Assembly: GCA_900473045.1 (NCBI GenBank)
Contig: UCKS01000016.1
Location: forward strand, 62,001-126,000
DNA length: 64,000 nucleotides
From: Hyphomicrobiales bacterium
Lineage (GTDB): Bacteria; Pseudomonadota; Alphaproteobacteria; Rhizobiales; Rhizobiaceae
Direction: 5' to 3'
The notes beneath the pieces are model-generated. The model had not been told where the DNA came from and made no database searches. It saw nothing but the letters and a program-made list of their open reading frames with translations. Position 1 is the stretch's first letter. Each line of letters starts with the position of its first letter. A program made the translations under genes and the position numbers. Below, piece by piece: positions 17,271 to 26,492 of the stretch.

Positions 17271-18020
17271 CTACAGCTTTGGGCCGCGATTTCGACGTGC
17301 ACTCATCCAGCGCCAAACCCAGGCCATGGCAAACATTGTCAGCAGCCAGCCGAGCACCACGTCAGATAGGAAATGTGCGCCGAGGACAACCCGGTTGAAT
17401 GCGACGAACATGAGGCAAGGCACGAACAGCAGCGCAGCTGCCCACCGGAATCTCGCCGGCACCAGGAGCAGCAGCGACAGTGATGCCGCAGCCGCGGACG
17501 ATTCACCGGAAGGAAAAGAGCAGCTGCGGCTGCACGCGGCGGAAAACTGCCAGACGGGCGTGAAATCCACGGTACCGCCAAACTCGACAATCGCACGCGG
17601 CCGTACGCGCCCGATCAGCACCTTCAGCGACTGGGCTACGACGAGCGGGCCTGCCGCAAAACTCAGGAGCACGAACAAAGGCTTGCGGAAGGAACAGAAC
17701 CGCCTTGGTTCCGGCAGCACCATCTGCACCGCGATCAACATGATCATCGAGCCGATAATGTAGGGCTGCGCAAGACGCCCGACAGCTCTTACGTCCAGCA
17801 GGAATGGATTGTCGGCCCAGACGAAGGTTTGCCCACTGACAAACCAGCGCGAGACGACAAGATCGAGATCGGGAAAGACGACAAAGACAAAACTGGCCCA
17901 GACGATTGAGGCACCAATGGCAGCAATCACCCCATTGATGCTGTCGGGCATTACCGGCTGGTACAGCCGCCGCAACGCCCCAGATGAAGAATTCCGATAA
18001 TCGAACGCAAATTTCTGCAT
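17271..18020 (-). CDS. PAP2-superfamily membrane phosphatase with altered PSGH motif
   Basis: 249 aa with about six hydrophobic segments. The three PAP2 motifs are recognisable: KVLIGRVRP (KX6RP), SFPSGE where PSGH is expected, and NRVVLGAHFLSD where SRX5HX3D is expected. The replacement of the second-motif His by Glu, and of Ser by Asn in motif 3, are departures from the canonical active site; some rhizobial lipid phosphatases are thought to carry Glu here. The family dephosphorylates lipid phosphates such as phosphatidic acid, undecaprenyl-PP or lipid A. GGAGAG supports the start at 18020. Divergent from a two-component system, convergent with the phosphatase operon. Confidence 0.8.
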   Translation of the reverse strand: MQKFAFDYRNSSSGALRRLYQPVMPDSINGVIAAIGASIVWASFVFVVFPDLDLVVSRWFVSGQTFVWADNPFLLDVRAVGRLAQPYIIGSMIMLIAVQMVLPEPRRFCSFRKPLFVLLSFAAGPLVVAQSLKVLIGRVRPRAIVEFGGTVDFTPVWQFSAACSRSCSFPSGESSAAAASLSLLLLVPARFRWAAALLFVPCLMFVAFNRVVLGAHFLSDVVLGWLLTMFAMAWVWRWMSARRNRGPKL

Positions 18021-18208
18021 GCCGGTCTCTCCGAGGTCTGAACCGGCGGCAAGTTAAATCCGGATTGTCAAGAAACGGCGTGGATGCGATCAAGGCCTTG
18101 TTCAGAACCGGCTGCCCGGTCGCCGAAAGACAACTTGAAAATTGCGGAAATACCTTTTGTCCGTGATAGTGTCTGACGGCGGTGAAGCCGAGGCAGAAAA
18201 TTGAAGAA

Positions 18209-18912
18209 ATGCAGGGCATTAGGGTGGATAACAGTCTCGTTCTGATCGTTGAGGATGAACCGGCAATCGCGCAGATACTGGAAGCGTATTTGCTCCGCGA
18301 CGGTTTCCGCACGGTGCGCGCCAGCGACGGTGAAATAGCGCTTCAGCATCATGCGCATCTCAAACCTGATCTTATATTGCTCGATGTACGCCTGCCGAAA
18401 CTCGACGGTTTCGGGGTACTCGCCCGCCTGCGTCAGTCCTCGTCAACGCCAGTGATCATGGTGACGGCCATTGCCGACGATATCGACCGGTTGAGCGGCT
18501 TGCGCCTTGGCGCTGACGACTATGTGGTGAAACCGTTCAACCCGCAGGAGGTCGTCGCCCGCGTCAAGGCCGTCTTGCGCCGGACGCAGGGCGAACGCGC
18601 CGGGTCCATGAAGCGGGTTGGCGCCATAGAAGTCGATTTCACAAGCTATACCGCCTTTGTCACCCGGGATGAGCGCCGCACGCACCTGTCCCTGACGCTC
18701 AGCGAATTTCGAATTCTCGCCTATATGATCCGCCATCCGACCCAGGCTTTCGCACGCGCCGACATTCTCGACGCCTGCCTGCCGGAAAGCGACGGGTGCG
18801 CACCGTCGATACTCACATCTCAAACCTGCGGCGCAAACTGGAAGATATGGGGCAGAACGGCTTCTTTCCGGCCGTTCGCGGCATTGGCTATCGTTTTTCG
18901 GATCCAAGATGA
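18209..18912 (+). pseudogene. OmpR/BaeR-type response regulator, frameshifted near its C-terminus
   Basis: The receiver domain is intact (VEDEP acid pocket, phospho-acceptor Asp in ILLDVRLP, VTA, KPF), followed by most of a winged-helix DNA-binding domain ([16 protein letters not shown]). At about 18794-18799 the frame changes: the expected recognition helix [18 protein letters not shown] and the terminal GIGYRF are encoded in the -1 frame, ending at TGA 18910-18912, which overlaps the histidine kinase start (ATGA). Restoring one G in the GGG at 18794-18796 would repair the gene. As written, the protein loses its DNA-contact helix. This is either a genuine null mutation or a sequencing/assembly error. 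Start at 18209 uncertain (GTG at 18182 or 18224 possible). Confidence 0.85.
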
Positions 18913-20075
18913 AAATACCCAGGTTCCCCCCGCTGCCGCTTGCAACGCTTACGGCGGTCATCATCACAGTCATGCTGCTCCTCAGCGTCGGCATGACCTA
19001 TTTCGGGGCCACCTGGTATGCTGCCTATCTGGAAAAAAGCATCACCGAAAACCTGCCGCCAAACGCCTTGACCGCCTATTACGATCTGGACAAGGGCATC
19101 CTCCCCGACCAGGCATCCCTCAAGCTGCTGCTCGATAATCTCAACGTCCTGCAGGAACCGACCGATCTGAAAGTCAATCTCTCTATTCTGATCTGCGGCT
19201 TGCTGTCGGCCCTTGTCTGCGCCGTCATCGGGATGTTCCTGGCACGGCAGATTGCGCGGCCTTTGACAGAGCTCACATCTGCGGCCGAGGGACTGAAATC
19301 GGGCGATTTTTCCGTCAGCGTCGCTGCCTCAAGCCATGGCACCCGCGAGGTCTCAAGCCTTCTGGATACCTTCAATGCGCTGGCAACCAGCCTCGACAGT
19401 ATGGAAAAAAGACTGCGCTTCAACAATATGGCCGTGGCACACGAACTGCGCACCCCACTGACGATCCTGCAGGGCTCGTTGCAAGGCATGCTGGATGGGG
19501 TCTTTCCAATGGACCGGAAGAAGATCTCCGATCTGCTGTTTCAGGTCGAAGGCCTTGGGCGAATTGTTGAAGATCTGCGCACATTGTCACTGGCGATTGG
19601 CCAAAAGCTGGTGATGGAGCGCCAGTGGATCGACGTCGCGCAGGTGGTCGCAGCGGTGCTGACCTCAGCCAAACCCATGCTCGACAACAACAAGCTGACG
19701 CTGGAAACCGGACTGGAGCCGGCCTTCATATCGGTGGACTCGCCACGCGTACGCCAGGCCGTTCTGGCGCTTTTGGAAAATGCCTGCCGCTATGCCGCGG
19801 ACGGCAATTGGCTGCGGTGCGAAACCGAGCTCTTGCCGGACGAAAGCGTCGTGATCCGCTTGCTCGACCGCGGCCCCGGATTTCCGCAAGGATTGGACGC
19901 TGTAGCCACAAACCCCTTCTGGCGGGGGGATCCCTCGCGGTCGCGTGCGACCGGCGGCACTGGACTGGGCCTGTCTGTGGTGCAGGCCATCGCGCTCGCC
20001 CATGGCGGACATCTGGAATTCGCCAACCGCGAAGGCGGCGGCGCGATGGTGGCAATCCACCTGCGACCGGAATAG
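18909..20075 (+). CDS. Sensor histidine kinase (BaeS-like)
   Basis: 388 aa. Two transmembrane segments (about 10-35 and 88-113) flank a short periplasmic sensor, then a HAMP linker ([17 protein letters not shown]), the phospho-acceptor H-box AHELRTPL, N-box [10 protein letters not shown]1 DRGPGFP and G2 [10 protein letters not shown]. All catalytic boxes are intact. The start overlaps the response regulator stop by ATGA, showing normal operon pairing. Because the partner regulator is frameshifted here, signalling would be broken unless that frameshift is artefactual. The small sensor domain gives no ligand clue; BaeSR-type systems respond to envelope stress. Confidence 0.92.
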   Translation: MKIPRFPPLPLATLTAVIITVMLLLSVGMTYFGATWYAAYLEKSITENLPPNALTAYYDLDKGILPDQASLKLLLDNLNVLQEPTDLKVNLSILICGLLSALVCAVIGMFLARQIARPLTELTSAAEGLKSGDFSVSVAASSHGTREVSSLLDTFNALATSLDSMEKRLRFNNMAVAHELRTPLTILQGSLQGMLDGVFPMDRKKISDLLFQVEGLGRIVEDLRTLSLAIGQKLVMERQWIDVAQVVAAVLTSAKPMLDNNKLTLETGLEPAFISVDSPRVRQAVLALLENACRYAADGNWLRCETELLPDESVVIRLLDRGPGFPQGLDAVATNPFWRGDPSRSRATGGTGLGLSVVQAIALAHGGHLEFANREGGGAMVAIHLRPE

Positions 20076-20172
20076 TCAAAATAGAACCGGCAAGACGGTC
20101 TTTTGGAGCAGAGTGGGATCAAGGCCAGCCACACTTGCCATCTCCTGATCCCGTCGCGGTACGATCGAAATC

Positions 20173-21123
20173 CTAATGGAACAGTTCGCCGATCGTGTGG
20201 AAGCATAGTTTGCTGCGGGAACGGCCATCCGTTCCGGTGGTCACCGATTTTGGCACGGTGAACCCATAAGTATTCTCGGGCTTTGCAGAACGCTCGGCCC
20301 AGAAGGCATTGATCGCCGACAGCAGCATCAAACGCCGCTTGGCCCGGCGGTACTGGATCGGCTGCTTGGCTTCCGAAATGGCGAAGAAATGTGGCATGCC
20401 GCCCTCGACGGTCAAGCCCTGCAGAACCATCAGGATCGCTTCCTTTGGGCGAACACCGAAGAGGTCGCGGGTCGCCTCGACTGTCAGCCTCTTTCCGTTG
20501 CGAGGCCCTTGCATGCTGCCGACGACAAAGGTGTAGCTGCCATGCGCCCTCTGGCGAACGAGAGTAAACCTGCCGGCGCAAAGAAGTGCCATGCCGCGTG
20601 TCCGGACAAGCCTGACGGCAAAGGCACCTTCATGACGTCCGCCAAAACGGTCGGCCAGTGCGATGTGGCAGCTATATGTCTCGGTACGCCCTTCAATCAA
20701 GCCCATATTCAGCCATTCGCCCTGCCAGAGCTTCATCAAGCTGTCCCTGGATAAGATCCTTTCCGCAATCTGGAAATGGTCGGCAAGCAATGCGAGCCGC
20801 CGAGAACTGGGCATTCCGTAAACCAGGAATTTCGACAGAGGCTTCTGCAGCAAGGCGTCGTGCGGGGCCGGATATCCGCGCGCTGCGGTAAAATCCGCAA
20901 GAAAACGCCACCAGCGAATAGTCAGGAGCGGATTGGCAGCGAAGCGGCACCAGAAGAGAAAACTGCGTTTCCAGCGCGCCCGCAGGACAAAAGACAGTAT
21001 TCTCCAAAGCACGAGATACCGGAATTGCTGCGGTTCATTGCCGATTTCCGGTTGTGTGTCCCGGCGCGGAGTGCTGGATGTTCCGCTTTTTGCCGCTGCA
21101 GAGATCAGTTCGTTCTGAATCAT
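20173..21123 (-). CDS. VirK/YbjX family protein (DUF535)
   Basis: 316 aa, soluble-looking, no signal peptide. The family pattern is seen in the C-terminal half: FVVGSMQGPRNGKRLTVEATRDLFGVRPKEAILMVLQGL, then AISEAKQP and NAFWAER, matching the VirK/YbjX arrangement of a conserved core followed by an FW.E motif. Members occur in pathogenic and symbiotic proteobacteria and are linked to envelope or antimicrobial-peptide resistance; the biochemical activity is unknown. Lies convergent to the histidine kinase gene. Assignment rests on pattern recognition, not on a search. Confidence 0.7.
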   Translation of the reverse strand: MIQNELISAAAKSGTSSTPRRDTQPEIGNEPQQFRYLVLWRILSFVLRARWKRSFLFWCRFAANPLLTIRWWRFLADFTAARGYPAPHDALLQKPLSKFLVYGMPSSRRLALLADHFQIAERILSRDSLMKLWQGEWLNMGLIEGRTETYSCHIALADRFGGRHEGAFAVRLVRTRGMALLCAGRFTLVRQRAHGSYTFVVGSMQGPRNGKRLTVEATRDLFGVRPKEAILMVLQGLTVEGGMPHFFAISEAKQPIQYRRAKRRLMLLSAINAFWAERSAKPENTYGFTVPKSVTTGTDGRSRSKLCFHTIGELFH

Positions 21124-21230
21124 GTTTTAAACCCGACGACTATGGTTGCGGCCAACCATCTGCGGCGGAATTATCAAGATCGTGCCAAGAAACCGTGGTC
21201 TTTCGCCGGGGTGCTCCCGTGTTTCATCCA

Positions 21231-21262
21231 TACATCGGCTGCCCCTACCCGCAGCCGATGTA
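21231..21262 (-). terminator. Stem-loop at the end of the purine operon
   Basis: Twelve-base perfect arms TACATCGGCTGC (21231-21242) and GCAGCCGATGTA (21251-21262), loop of eight, located 17 bases beyond the adenine deaminase stop. There is no T-run on the operon strand, so it may act as a Rho-assisted 3' end or RNA stabiliser. Confidence 0.55.
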
Positions 21263-21278
21263 CGGTCAGCCTGCCGCT

Positions 21279-23069
21279 CTATGCGATGACGACGTCAATC
21301 CTTTGGAACGTGCGGACGTCGATCAATCCCTTGTCGGAAATGCGTAATTCCGGAATGACGACCAGAGCCAGCAGCGAATGCTGCATATAGGCGTTGTTCA
21401 ACTTGCAGCCGCAGACGCGCATCGCTTCGACGATCGCGGCAGCCTTGTCCGCAACGATCTCGGCGCGCTGATCCGACATCAGCCCGGCAACCGGCAATTC
21501 TACCAGGGCCAGTTCCTTGCCCCCCTTGACGACGACAATGCCGCCCCCGACCTCGTGCAGACGGTTTGCAGCCTGGACCATGTCATTCTTGTCGGTGCCA
21601 ACCACGATCATATGGTGGCTGTCATGGGCCACTGTGCTGGCGATAGCGCAATCGCTGTCGTAGCCGAATCCGGACACGAAGGCGTTGACGACTTCGCCAG
21701 TGGCACGATGGCGCTCCACCAGGGCGATCTGGCAGACGTCGTTGGCACGGTCCATGTCGAGGAGGCCTGCGCTGATGGCGAGATCCGCCTGCAAAGCCCG
21801 CGTCGGTGCCTGGTTTTCGACGACGCCGATAACATTGACCCGGACGCTGGACGCATCAGTGGAACACCGGATATCAAAATCGCCTGCTGTCAGGGTCTTG
21901 CCGAGATGAACGGTGTCCCGCGCGCTTGCCGGATAGACGAATGGCGGGATGTCGGCAACGAGAGCGCCCGCTTGCGCAAGCAGTTCCCCACGCGCAAAAA
22001 CCATCTCGATCGGCAGCGATACAAGGTCTGACGTGATGATCAAGTCGGCCCGGCGGCCTGGCGCGATCGAACCGAGTTCCCGTTCCAGGCCGAAATGCTG
22101 GGCGGTGTTGAGCGTCGCCATCTGGATCGCCGTTACCGGTTTGAGGCCCTGCGCGATCGCGTGGCGGACGACGCGGTTCATATGGCCATCGTGAACGAGT
22201 GTGCCGGAATGGCTGTCATCGGTGCAGAGCAGGAAGTTGCGTGGATCAAGGCCGCTTTCGGTGACGGCCTTGATCTGGGCTGCGACGTCGAACCAAGCCG
22301 AGCCAAGCCGGAGCATGGCCCGCATCCCCTGCCGCACCCGGGCGATGGCGTCCTCGACCGTCGTGCCCTCATGATCGTCGGCCGGTCCGCCGGCTACATA
22401 AGCGTGAAATTCGCGGCCCAGATGCGGCGAGGCGTAATGCCCGCCGACCGTCAATCGCGCATCCTGGGTTGCCGCGATCTCAGCGACCATCTTCGGGTCG
22501 TTGCCGGCAACACCCGGAAAGTTCATCATCTCGCCGAGGCCGATGATATTCGGCCAGCTGAGCGCTTCAGCCACGTCCTTCGCCGACAGCTCGGCGCCCG
22601 CCGTCTCAAGGCCGGGCGCGCTCGGCACACAGCTTGGAACCTGGACATAGACATTGACCGGCAGGCTCTGCGCTTCATCGTTCATCAGCCGCACACCGGC
22701 CAGCCCGAGCACGTTGGCAATCTCGTGCGGGTCGATGAACATCGTCGTCGTGCCGTGCGGAATGACGGCACGCGCAAATTCCGTGACCGTGACAAGACCG
22801 CTTTCGACATGCATATGTGCGTCGCAGAGCCCCGGCACCAGATAGCGCCCGGCCGCGTCGATAACCTTGGTACCCTCGCCGATCGTATGGCTGGCATCGG
22901 CGCCGACATAGGCAAAGCGGCCGGCTTTGACGGCGATGTCGGTATGCGGAATGATCTCGCCGGAATAGACGTTGACCCACCGTCCGTTGCGGATCACCAG
23001 ATCGGCGGGCGTGCGGCCCATGGCGACATCGACGAGCTCGGGTGCGGTTATCGACCAGGATTGAAGCAT
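21279..23069 (-). CDS. ade: Adenine deaminase (first of two)
   Basis: 596 aa amidohydrolase. Metal-ligand motif DAHMHVES, then DPHEIANVLG, GLGEMMNFPGV, GGHYASPH, CTDDSHSGTLVHDGH and the C-terminal domain with HDSHH, the full pattern of bacterial adenine deaminases converting adenine to hypoxanthine plus ammonia. The ATG at 23069 has AAGGAAA just upstream. It is the last gene of a three-gene operon with a purine permease and a second deaminase. The role is purine salvage or use of adenine as nitrogen source. Confidence 0.92.
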   Translation of the reverse strand: MLQSWSITAPELVDVAMGRTPADLVIRNGRWVNVYSGEIIPHTDIAVKAGRFAYVGADASHTIGEGTKVIDAAGRYLVPGLCDAHMHVESGLVTVTEFARAVIPHGTTTMFIDPHEIANVLGLAGVRLMNDEAQSLPVNVYVQVPSCVPSAPGLETAGAELSAKDVAEALSWPNIIGLGEMMNFPGVAGNDPKMVAEIAATQDARLTVGGHYASPHLGREFHAYVAGGPADDHEGTTVEDAIARVRQGMRAMLRLGSAWFDVAAQIKAVTESGLDPRNFLLCTDDSHSGTLVHDGHMNRVVRHAIAQGLKPVTAIQMATLNTAQHFGLERELGSIAPGRRADLIITSDLVSLPIEMVFARGELLAQAGALVADIPPFVYPASARDTVHLGKTLTAGDFDIRCSTDASSVRVNVIGVVENQAPTRALQADLAISAGLLDMDRANDVCQIALVERHRATGEVVNAFVSGFGYDSDCAIASTVAHDSHHMIVVGTDKNDMVQAANRLHEVGGGIVVVKGGKELALVELPVAGLMSDQRAEIVADKAAAIVEAMRVCGCKLNNAYMQHSLLALVVIPELRISDKGLIDVRTFQRIDVVIA

Positions 23070-23097
23070 GACAGTTTCCTTCGAATGGAGACGATAC

Positions 23098-23118
23098 CGG
23101 CGCCCACCCGGGGCGCCG
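23098..23118 (-). terminator. Intra-operon hairpin between purine permease and adenine deaminase 1
   Basis: CGGCGCC (23098-23104) pairs with GGCGCCG (23112-23118) around a loop of seven. No T-run. Probably affects message stability or processing within the operon. Confidence 0.4.
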
Positions 23119-23124
23119 ACAGGC

Positions 23125-24522
23125 TTATTGGGTCTGTGCGACGAGCGCTGCGGCAAGCAGGGCAACGAACCACATCACCGGCTTTACATCGCCGGGACGG
23201 CCGCAGACCAGCTTGATCAGTACATAGGCGATAATCGACAGCGATAGTCCGAGTGTGATCGAGAACGTTAGCGGGATCAGCACGATGGCAAGGAAGGCCG
23301 GAAGCGCCTCATCGAGATCGGTCCAGCGTATCTTGCTCATCGGCTCGGACATGAAGAGCCCTGTGAGGATCAGAACCGGCGCTGTCGCAACGGCAGGAAC
23401 CAGCGAGAGCAGCGGCGAAAGAAACAGGAAAGGCACGAAGAGCAGACCGGCGATCAACGCAACAAGCCCGGTGCGGCCGCCTTGGGCGATGCCGGCGCCC
23501 GATTCCAGATAGACGGTGGCCGGGCTGGTGCCGAGTGGTGCCGAAATCAGGGCCGCGACAGCGTCGACATGCATCGATTCCCTGATGTTGCGCGGCATCC
23601 CCTGCTCGTCCTTCAGATCAGCCGCCTCGGCCAGGCCGAGGAAGGTCGACAGCGCCTCGATGAAGTTGGTGAACAGGAAGACGAAGATGAAGGGAATATA
23701 GGCGAGGCTGAGTGCGCCGACGAGATCGATCTGGCCGACGAAGCTGAAGTCCGGCGCCGCCGAAAAACCGCTCCAGTTGACCAGCGTATGGACATCAGGC
23801 GTCTCCGGCGAAAAAGCGCTGCCATCACCCCACCAACGCCCTATCGGAACAGCGAGAATGGTGGTGAGGATCATGCCGGCCATCATCGCGCCGGGCACCC
23901 GCCGGACGACCAGGCCGACCGTCAGGATGAAACCCGCGATGAAGGTCAGCGTAACCGGATTGAATGTCGTCAGACCAACGATCGTATCCGGATTGGCGAC
24001 GATGAACTTGGCGTTCTCAAAGCCGATCAGCGCGATGAACAGGCCTATGCCACAGGCAATGCCGTAGCGAAGATCGACCGGCATCGCCTCGATGATCGTC
24101 TGTCGCAGGTTGAAGAAAGCCGTGATGGTGAAGAGCACGCCGGCCCAGAAAACGCAGCCGAGCGCGATCTCAAGCGGAACATTCGCGCCGACGACCATTG
24201 TGTAGGCAAACAGCGCGTTGATACCCATGCCAGGAGCAACGAGAATCGGGCTTTTTGCATAAAGCCCCATGGCGCAGCTGCCGATGAAGCTGACGAGCAC
24301 CGTCGCGGTGACCCCGGCCGAGAACGGAATGCCCGCATGCGCAAGGATCGAAGGATTGACGACGATCACATAGGACGCGGCGAGAAAGGTGGTCAGTCCC
24401 GCGAGGATTTCAGTGCGGATGTTCGATCCGAATTTCGAGATCTGGAAGTAGCGGTCAAGCAGACTGGCAAGCCACGAGGCCTTGCGGGAGGCCGGCTCCA
24501 CCGATTTCGGTTGGTAGTTCAT
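23125..24522 (-). CDS. NCS2-family purine permease (AzgA-like, guanine/hypoxanthine)
   Basis: 465 aa with about 12 hydrophobic segments. AzgA-type signatures are visible: VAPGMGINALFAYTMV in the first half and GTSPATVYLESGAGIAQGGRTGLVAL after a conserved FIFVFLFTNFIEALSTFLG segment. The start at 24522 is supported by GGGGAA upstream. The proton-symport AzgA branch imports hypoxanthine, guanine and adenine, fitting the two adenine deaminases that flank it in the operon. Inner membrane. Confidence 0.9.
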   Translation of the reverse strand: MNYQPKSVEPASRKASWLASLLDRYFQISKFGSNIRTEILAGLTTFLAASYVIVVNPSILAHAGIPFSAGVTATVLVSFIGSCAMGLYAKSPILVAPGMGINALFAYTMVVGANVPLEIALGCVFWAGVLFTITAFFNLRQTIIEAMPVDLRYGIACGIGLFIALIGFENAKFIVANPDTIVGLTTFNPVTLTFIAGFILTVGLVVRRVPGAMMAGMILTTILAVPIGRWWGDGSAFSPETPDVHTLVNWSGFSAAPDFSFVGQIDLVGALSLAYIPFIFVFLFTNFIEALSTFLGLAEAADLKDEQGMPRNIRESMHVDAVAALISAPLGTSPATVYLESGAGIAQGGRTGLVALIAGLLFVPFLFLSPLLSLVPAVATAPVLILTGLFMSEPMSKIRWTDLDEALPAFLAIVLIPLTFSITLGLSLSIIAYVLIKLVCGRPGDVKPVMWFVALLAAALVAQTQ

Positions 24523-24551
24523 TCTTGTTCCCCTTTTTTTGAAACGACGAA

Positions 24552-24572
24552 GGGGCCGGCAGTGCCGGCCCC
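24552..24572 (-). terminator. Intra-operon GC-rich hairpin between deaminase 2 and the permease
   Basis: Nine-base perfect arms GGGGCCGGC (24552-24560) and GCCGGCCCC (24564-24572) with a three-base loop. The T-run lies on the opposite strand (24574-24577), so on the operon strand this is more likely a stabiliser or partial terminator separating the first gene from the rest. Confidence 0.5.
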
Positions 24573-24583
24573 CTTTTACCTGT

Positions 24584-26386
24584 TCACTCTGCGGCGGCAA
24601 CCCGTCCTGTCTCGCCGCTGTTCCCAGCAAGCGGCGAGATCACTTTGAGCTGTATGCAATCGACGACGCCGAGATCGGTGATGGCATATTCGGGGATCGC
24701 CGTGATCTGCAGCACGAACATGTACATGAACGGCCACGGCAGCGAGCACCCCAGGTCGCGCGCTGCATCGTCCAACTGCTCTTCTAGCCGCGCCATCTCC
24801 GAGGGCTCGATATCGGAGACGATGCCGCCGATCGGCAGATGCAGGAAAGAGACGACCTCACCATTCTTGACCACCACCTGGCCGCCATGGTTGGCGATCA
24901 GGTGGTTGATGGCGACCACCATGTCTTCGGGGTTGGCGCCGATGCAGATGATGTTGTTGTCATCGGGGGCGGTCGAGCTGGCGATGGCGCCTTCGCGCAG
25001 TCCGAAACCCGATGTGAAGGCCACGGGACGGTTGCGGGTCTTGCCGTAACGCTCGACCACGGTGACATATTGGATGTCCTTGGCCGTATCTGCGAGCACG
25101 CAGCCATCCTTCACTGCCAGGGTGACATCGCGGCGCGTGCGCACAAAGATCTTTTCCGGCGTGACGGCAATCGCCATGGCTTCGGCACTGTTGCCGTCAC
25201 CATCGTAGCGTACCCGCAAGTCGTCGACGTCAAGCGGCGCCACCTTCATCGACGTCAGCAATGCCGCACTGCGCGGCGGCGGCACAAGATCAATCACCAT
25301 GCGCCCGTCGCGCGCCACTTCCTCACCCTTGGCGATGACGGCCTCGATCCTGAACTCGCGCAGATCGTTGACGAGCAGGATATCGGCGGAGCGGCCCGGC
25401 GAGATCGAGCCGACCTTGTCGTCGATCCGCAGCGCATCCGCGCCATTAATCGTTGCCATCTGGATCGCCGCCATCGGCGAGATGCCCATGGCGATCGCCA
25501 TGCGCACCATGTTGTCGAGATGGCCACGTTTCAGGATGTCGCTGGCAACGACATCGTCGGTGCAGAAGCTGATGCGGCGCAGCGCCTTTACGCCCATTTC
25601 CGTGACGATGCGCAGATTGTCCTCAAGGAAATGCGAGATCGAGGATTCGCGCACCACGACATGCATGCCTGCCCGCAGCTTCTCAAGCATTTCTTCCGGC
25701 GAATAGCTTTCGTGGTCGGCACGCACACCGGATTGCTGGTAGCCGTTCAGCCGCGCTCCGCGGGTCATCGGGCAGCAGCCGAGGATTGGCAACCGGCTCT
25801 TCTCGGCAATCTCAAGGGCAGCAAGCACGTCGCTGTCTTCCTCCTGAATGAATTCGCGCACCGTTTCCCAGATGCCGACGCATTCCGGCCAGTGATGGGT
25901 AGCCTGGTGGTCGGCCGGGCTGAAATAGTGGCCGACGGTCGAACGCGGCATCGTGTAGGGGGTCTTGCACGGCGCGCCCCAGAAAACCTTGAGCGGCGTC
26001 TGCTTGGCCTCGTCGAGGAATTCGCGCGCAGCATCAGGGCCACCAACGACGATGATCTGGTCGAGACCGGTGACGATCGACGTCGTGCCCAGCGGCACGA
26101 CCGCCTTGGCAAAGCTGGTCAGCGACATCTTCGAGCACTCGACATGCAGATGTCCGTCGATCATACCTGGCGTCAGATATTTGCCCTTGGCATCAATGAT
26201 TTTGGTTTCCGGCCCGATATAGGCGGAGACATCGCCGACGGCGATGATACGCTCGCCATAAATCGCAACGTCCGCCTGATAGATCTCTTCCGATACGACG
26301 TTGACGAGCCTGCCGCCGCGAATGGCCAATGTTGCCTTGCCGCCGGTGCCTGATGCTGCGCGGATGAATTCCCTGATATCGCTCAC
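24584..26386 (-). CDS. Adenine deaminase-like amidohydrolase (second, divergent)
   Basis: 600 aa with a GTG start at 26386 preceded by GGGAG; the frame extends further upstream without a ribosome site. Amidohydrolase motifs DGHLHVECS, TSIVTGLDQI, CTDDVVASDILKRGHLD and the adenine-deaminase C-terminal domain (GFGLREGAIASSTAPDDNN) are present. Compared with deaminase 1, the GLGEMMN segment is replaced by GIWETVRE and the GHY/GHxP histidine segment by ILGCCPMTRG, so one conserved histidine position is lost. This resembles the second adenine-deaminase clade found in rhizobia and suggests another aminopurine or amino-heterocycle as substrate. First gene of the operon. Confidence 0.85.
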   Translation of the reverse strand: MSDIREFIRAASGTGGKATLAIRGGRLVNVVSEEIYQADVAIYGERIIAVGDVSAYIGPETKIIDAKGKYLTPGMIDGHLHVECSKMSLTSFAKAVVPLGTTSIVTGLDQIIVVGGPDAAREFLDEAKQTPLKVFWGAPCKTPYTMPRSTVGHYFSPADHQATHHWPECVGIWETVREFIQEEDSDVLAALEIAEKSRLPILGCCPMTRGARLNGYQQSGVRADHESYSPEEMLEKLRAGMHVVVRESSISHFLEDNLRIVTEMGVKALRRISFCTDDVVASDILKRGHLDNMVRMAIAMGISPMAAIQMATINGADALRIDDKVGSISPGRSADILLVNDLREFRIEAVIAKGEEVARDGRMVIDLVPPPRSAALLTSMKVAPLDVDDLRVRYDGDGNSAEAMAIAVTPEKIFVRTRRDVTLAVKDGCVLADTAKDIQYVTVVERYGKTRNRPVAFTSGFGLREGAIASSTAPDDNNIICIGANPEDMVVAINHLIANHGGQVVVKNGEVVSFLHLPIGGIVSDIEPSEMARLEEQLDDAARDLGCSLPWPFMYMFVLQITAIPEYAITDLGVVDCIQLKVISPLAGNSGETGRVAAAE

Positions 26387-26492
26387 TGGTTGTCTCCCTT
26401 TACGTGAAGGAATAGTCCCAGTTTGATTTAGTTTGTACAATGGGCCAAAATAGCGTATTTACCGGACATATCATCCAAGATTTTGGACGAAA

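Noticed and set aside
18209..18912. Programmed ribosomal frameshift in the response regulator
   Set aside because: No slippery heptamer or downstream stimulatory structure is visible near 18794-18799; a one-base deletion or sequence error is simpler.
22095..23216. Long open frame on the plus strand opposite adenine deaminase 1
   Set aside because: It is a shadow of the high-GC coding strand: composition-driven, no domain, no ribosome site, and the minus-strand deaminase is unambiguous.
24839..26353. 504-codon open frame on the plus strand opposite deaminase 2
   Set aside because: Very rich in Arg, His and Asp as expected for an antisense shadow of a GC-rich gene; the minus strand encodes a clear amidohydrolase.
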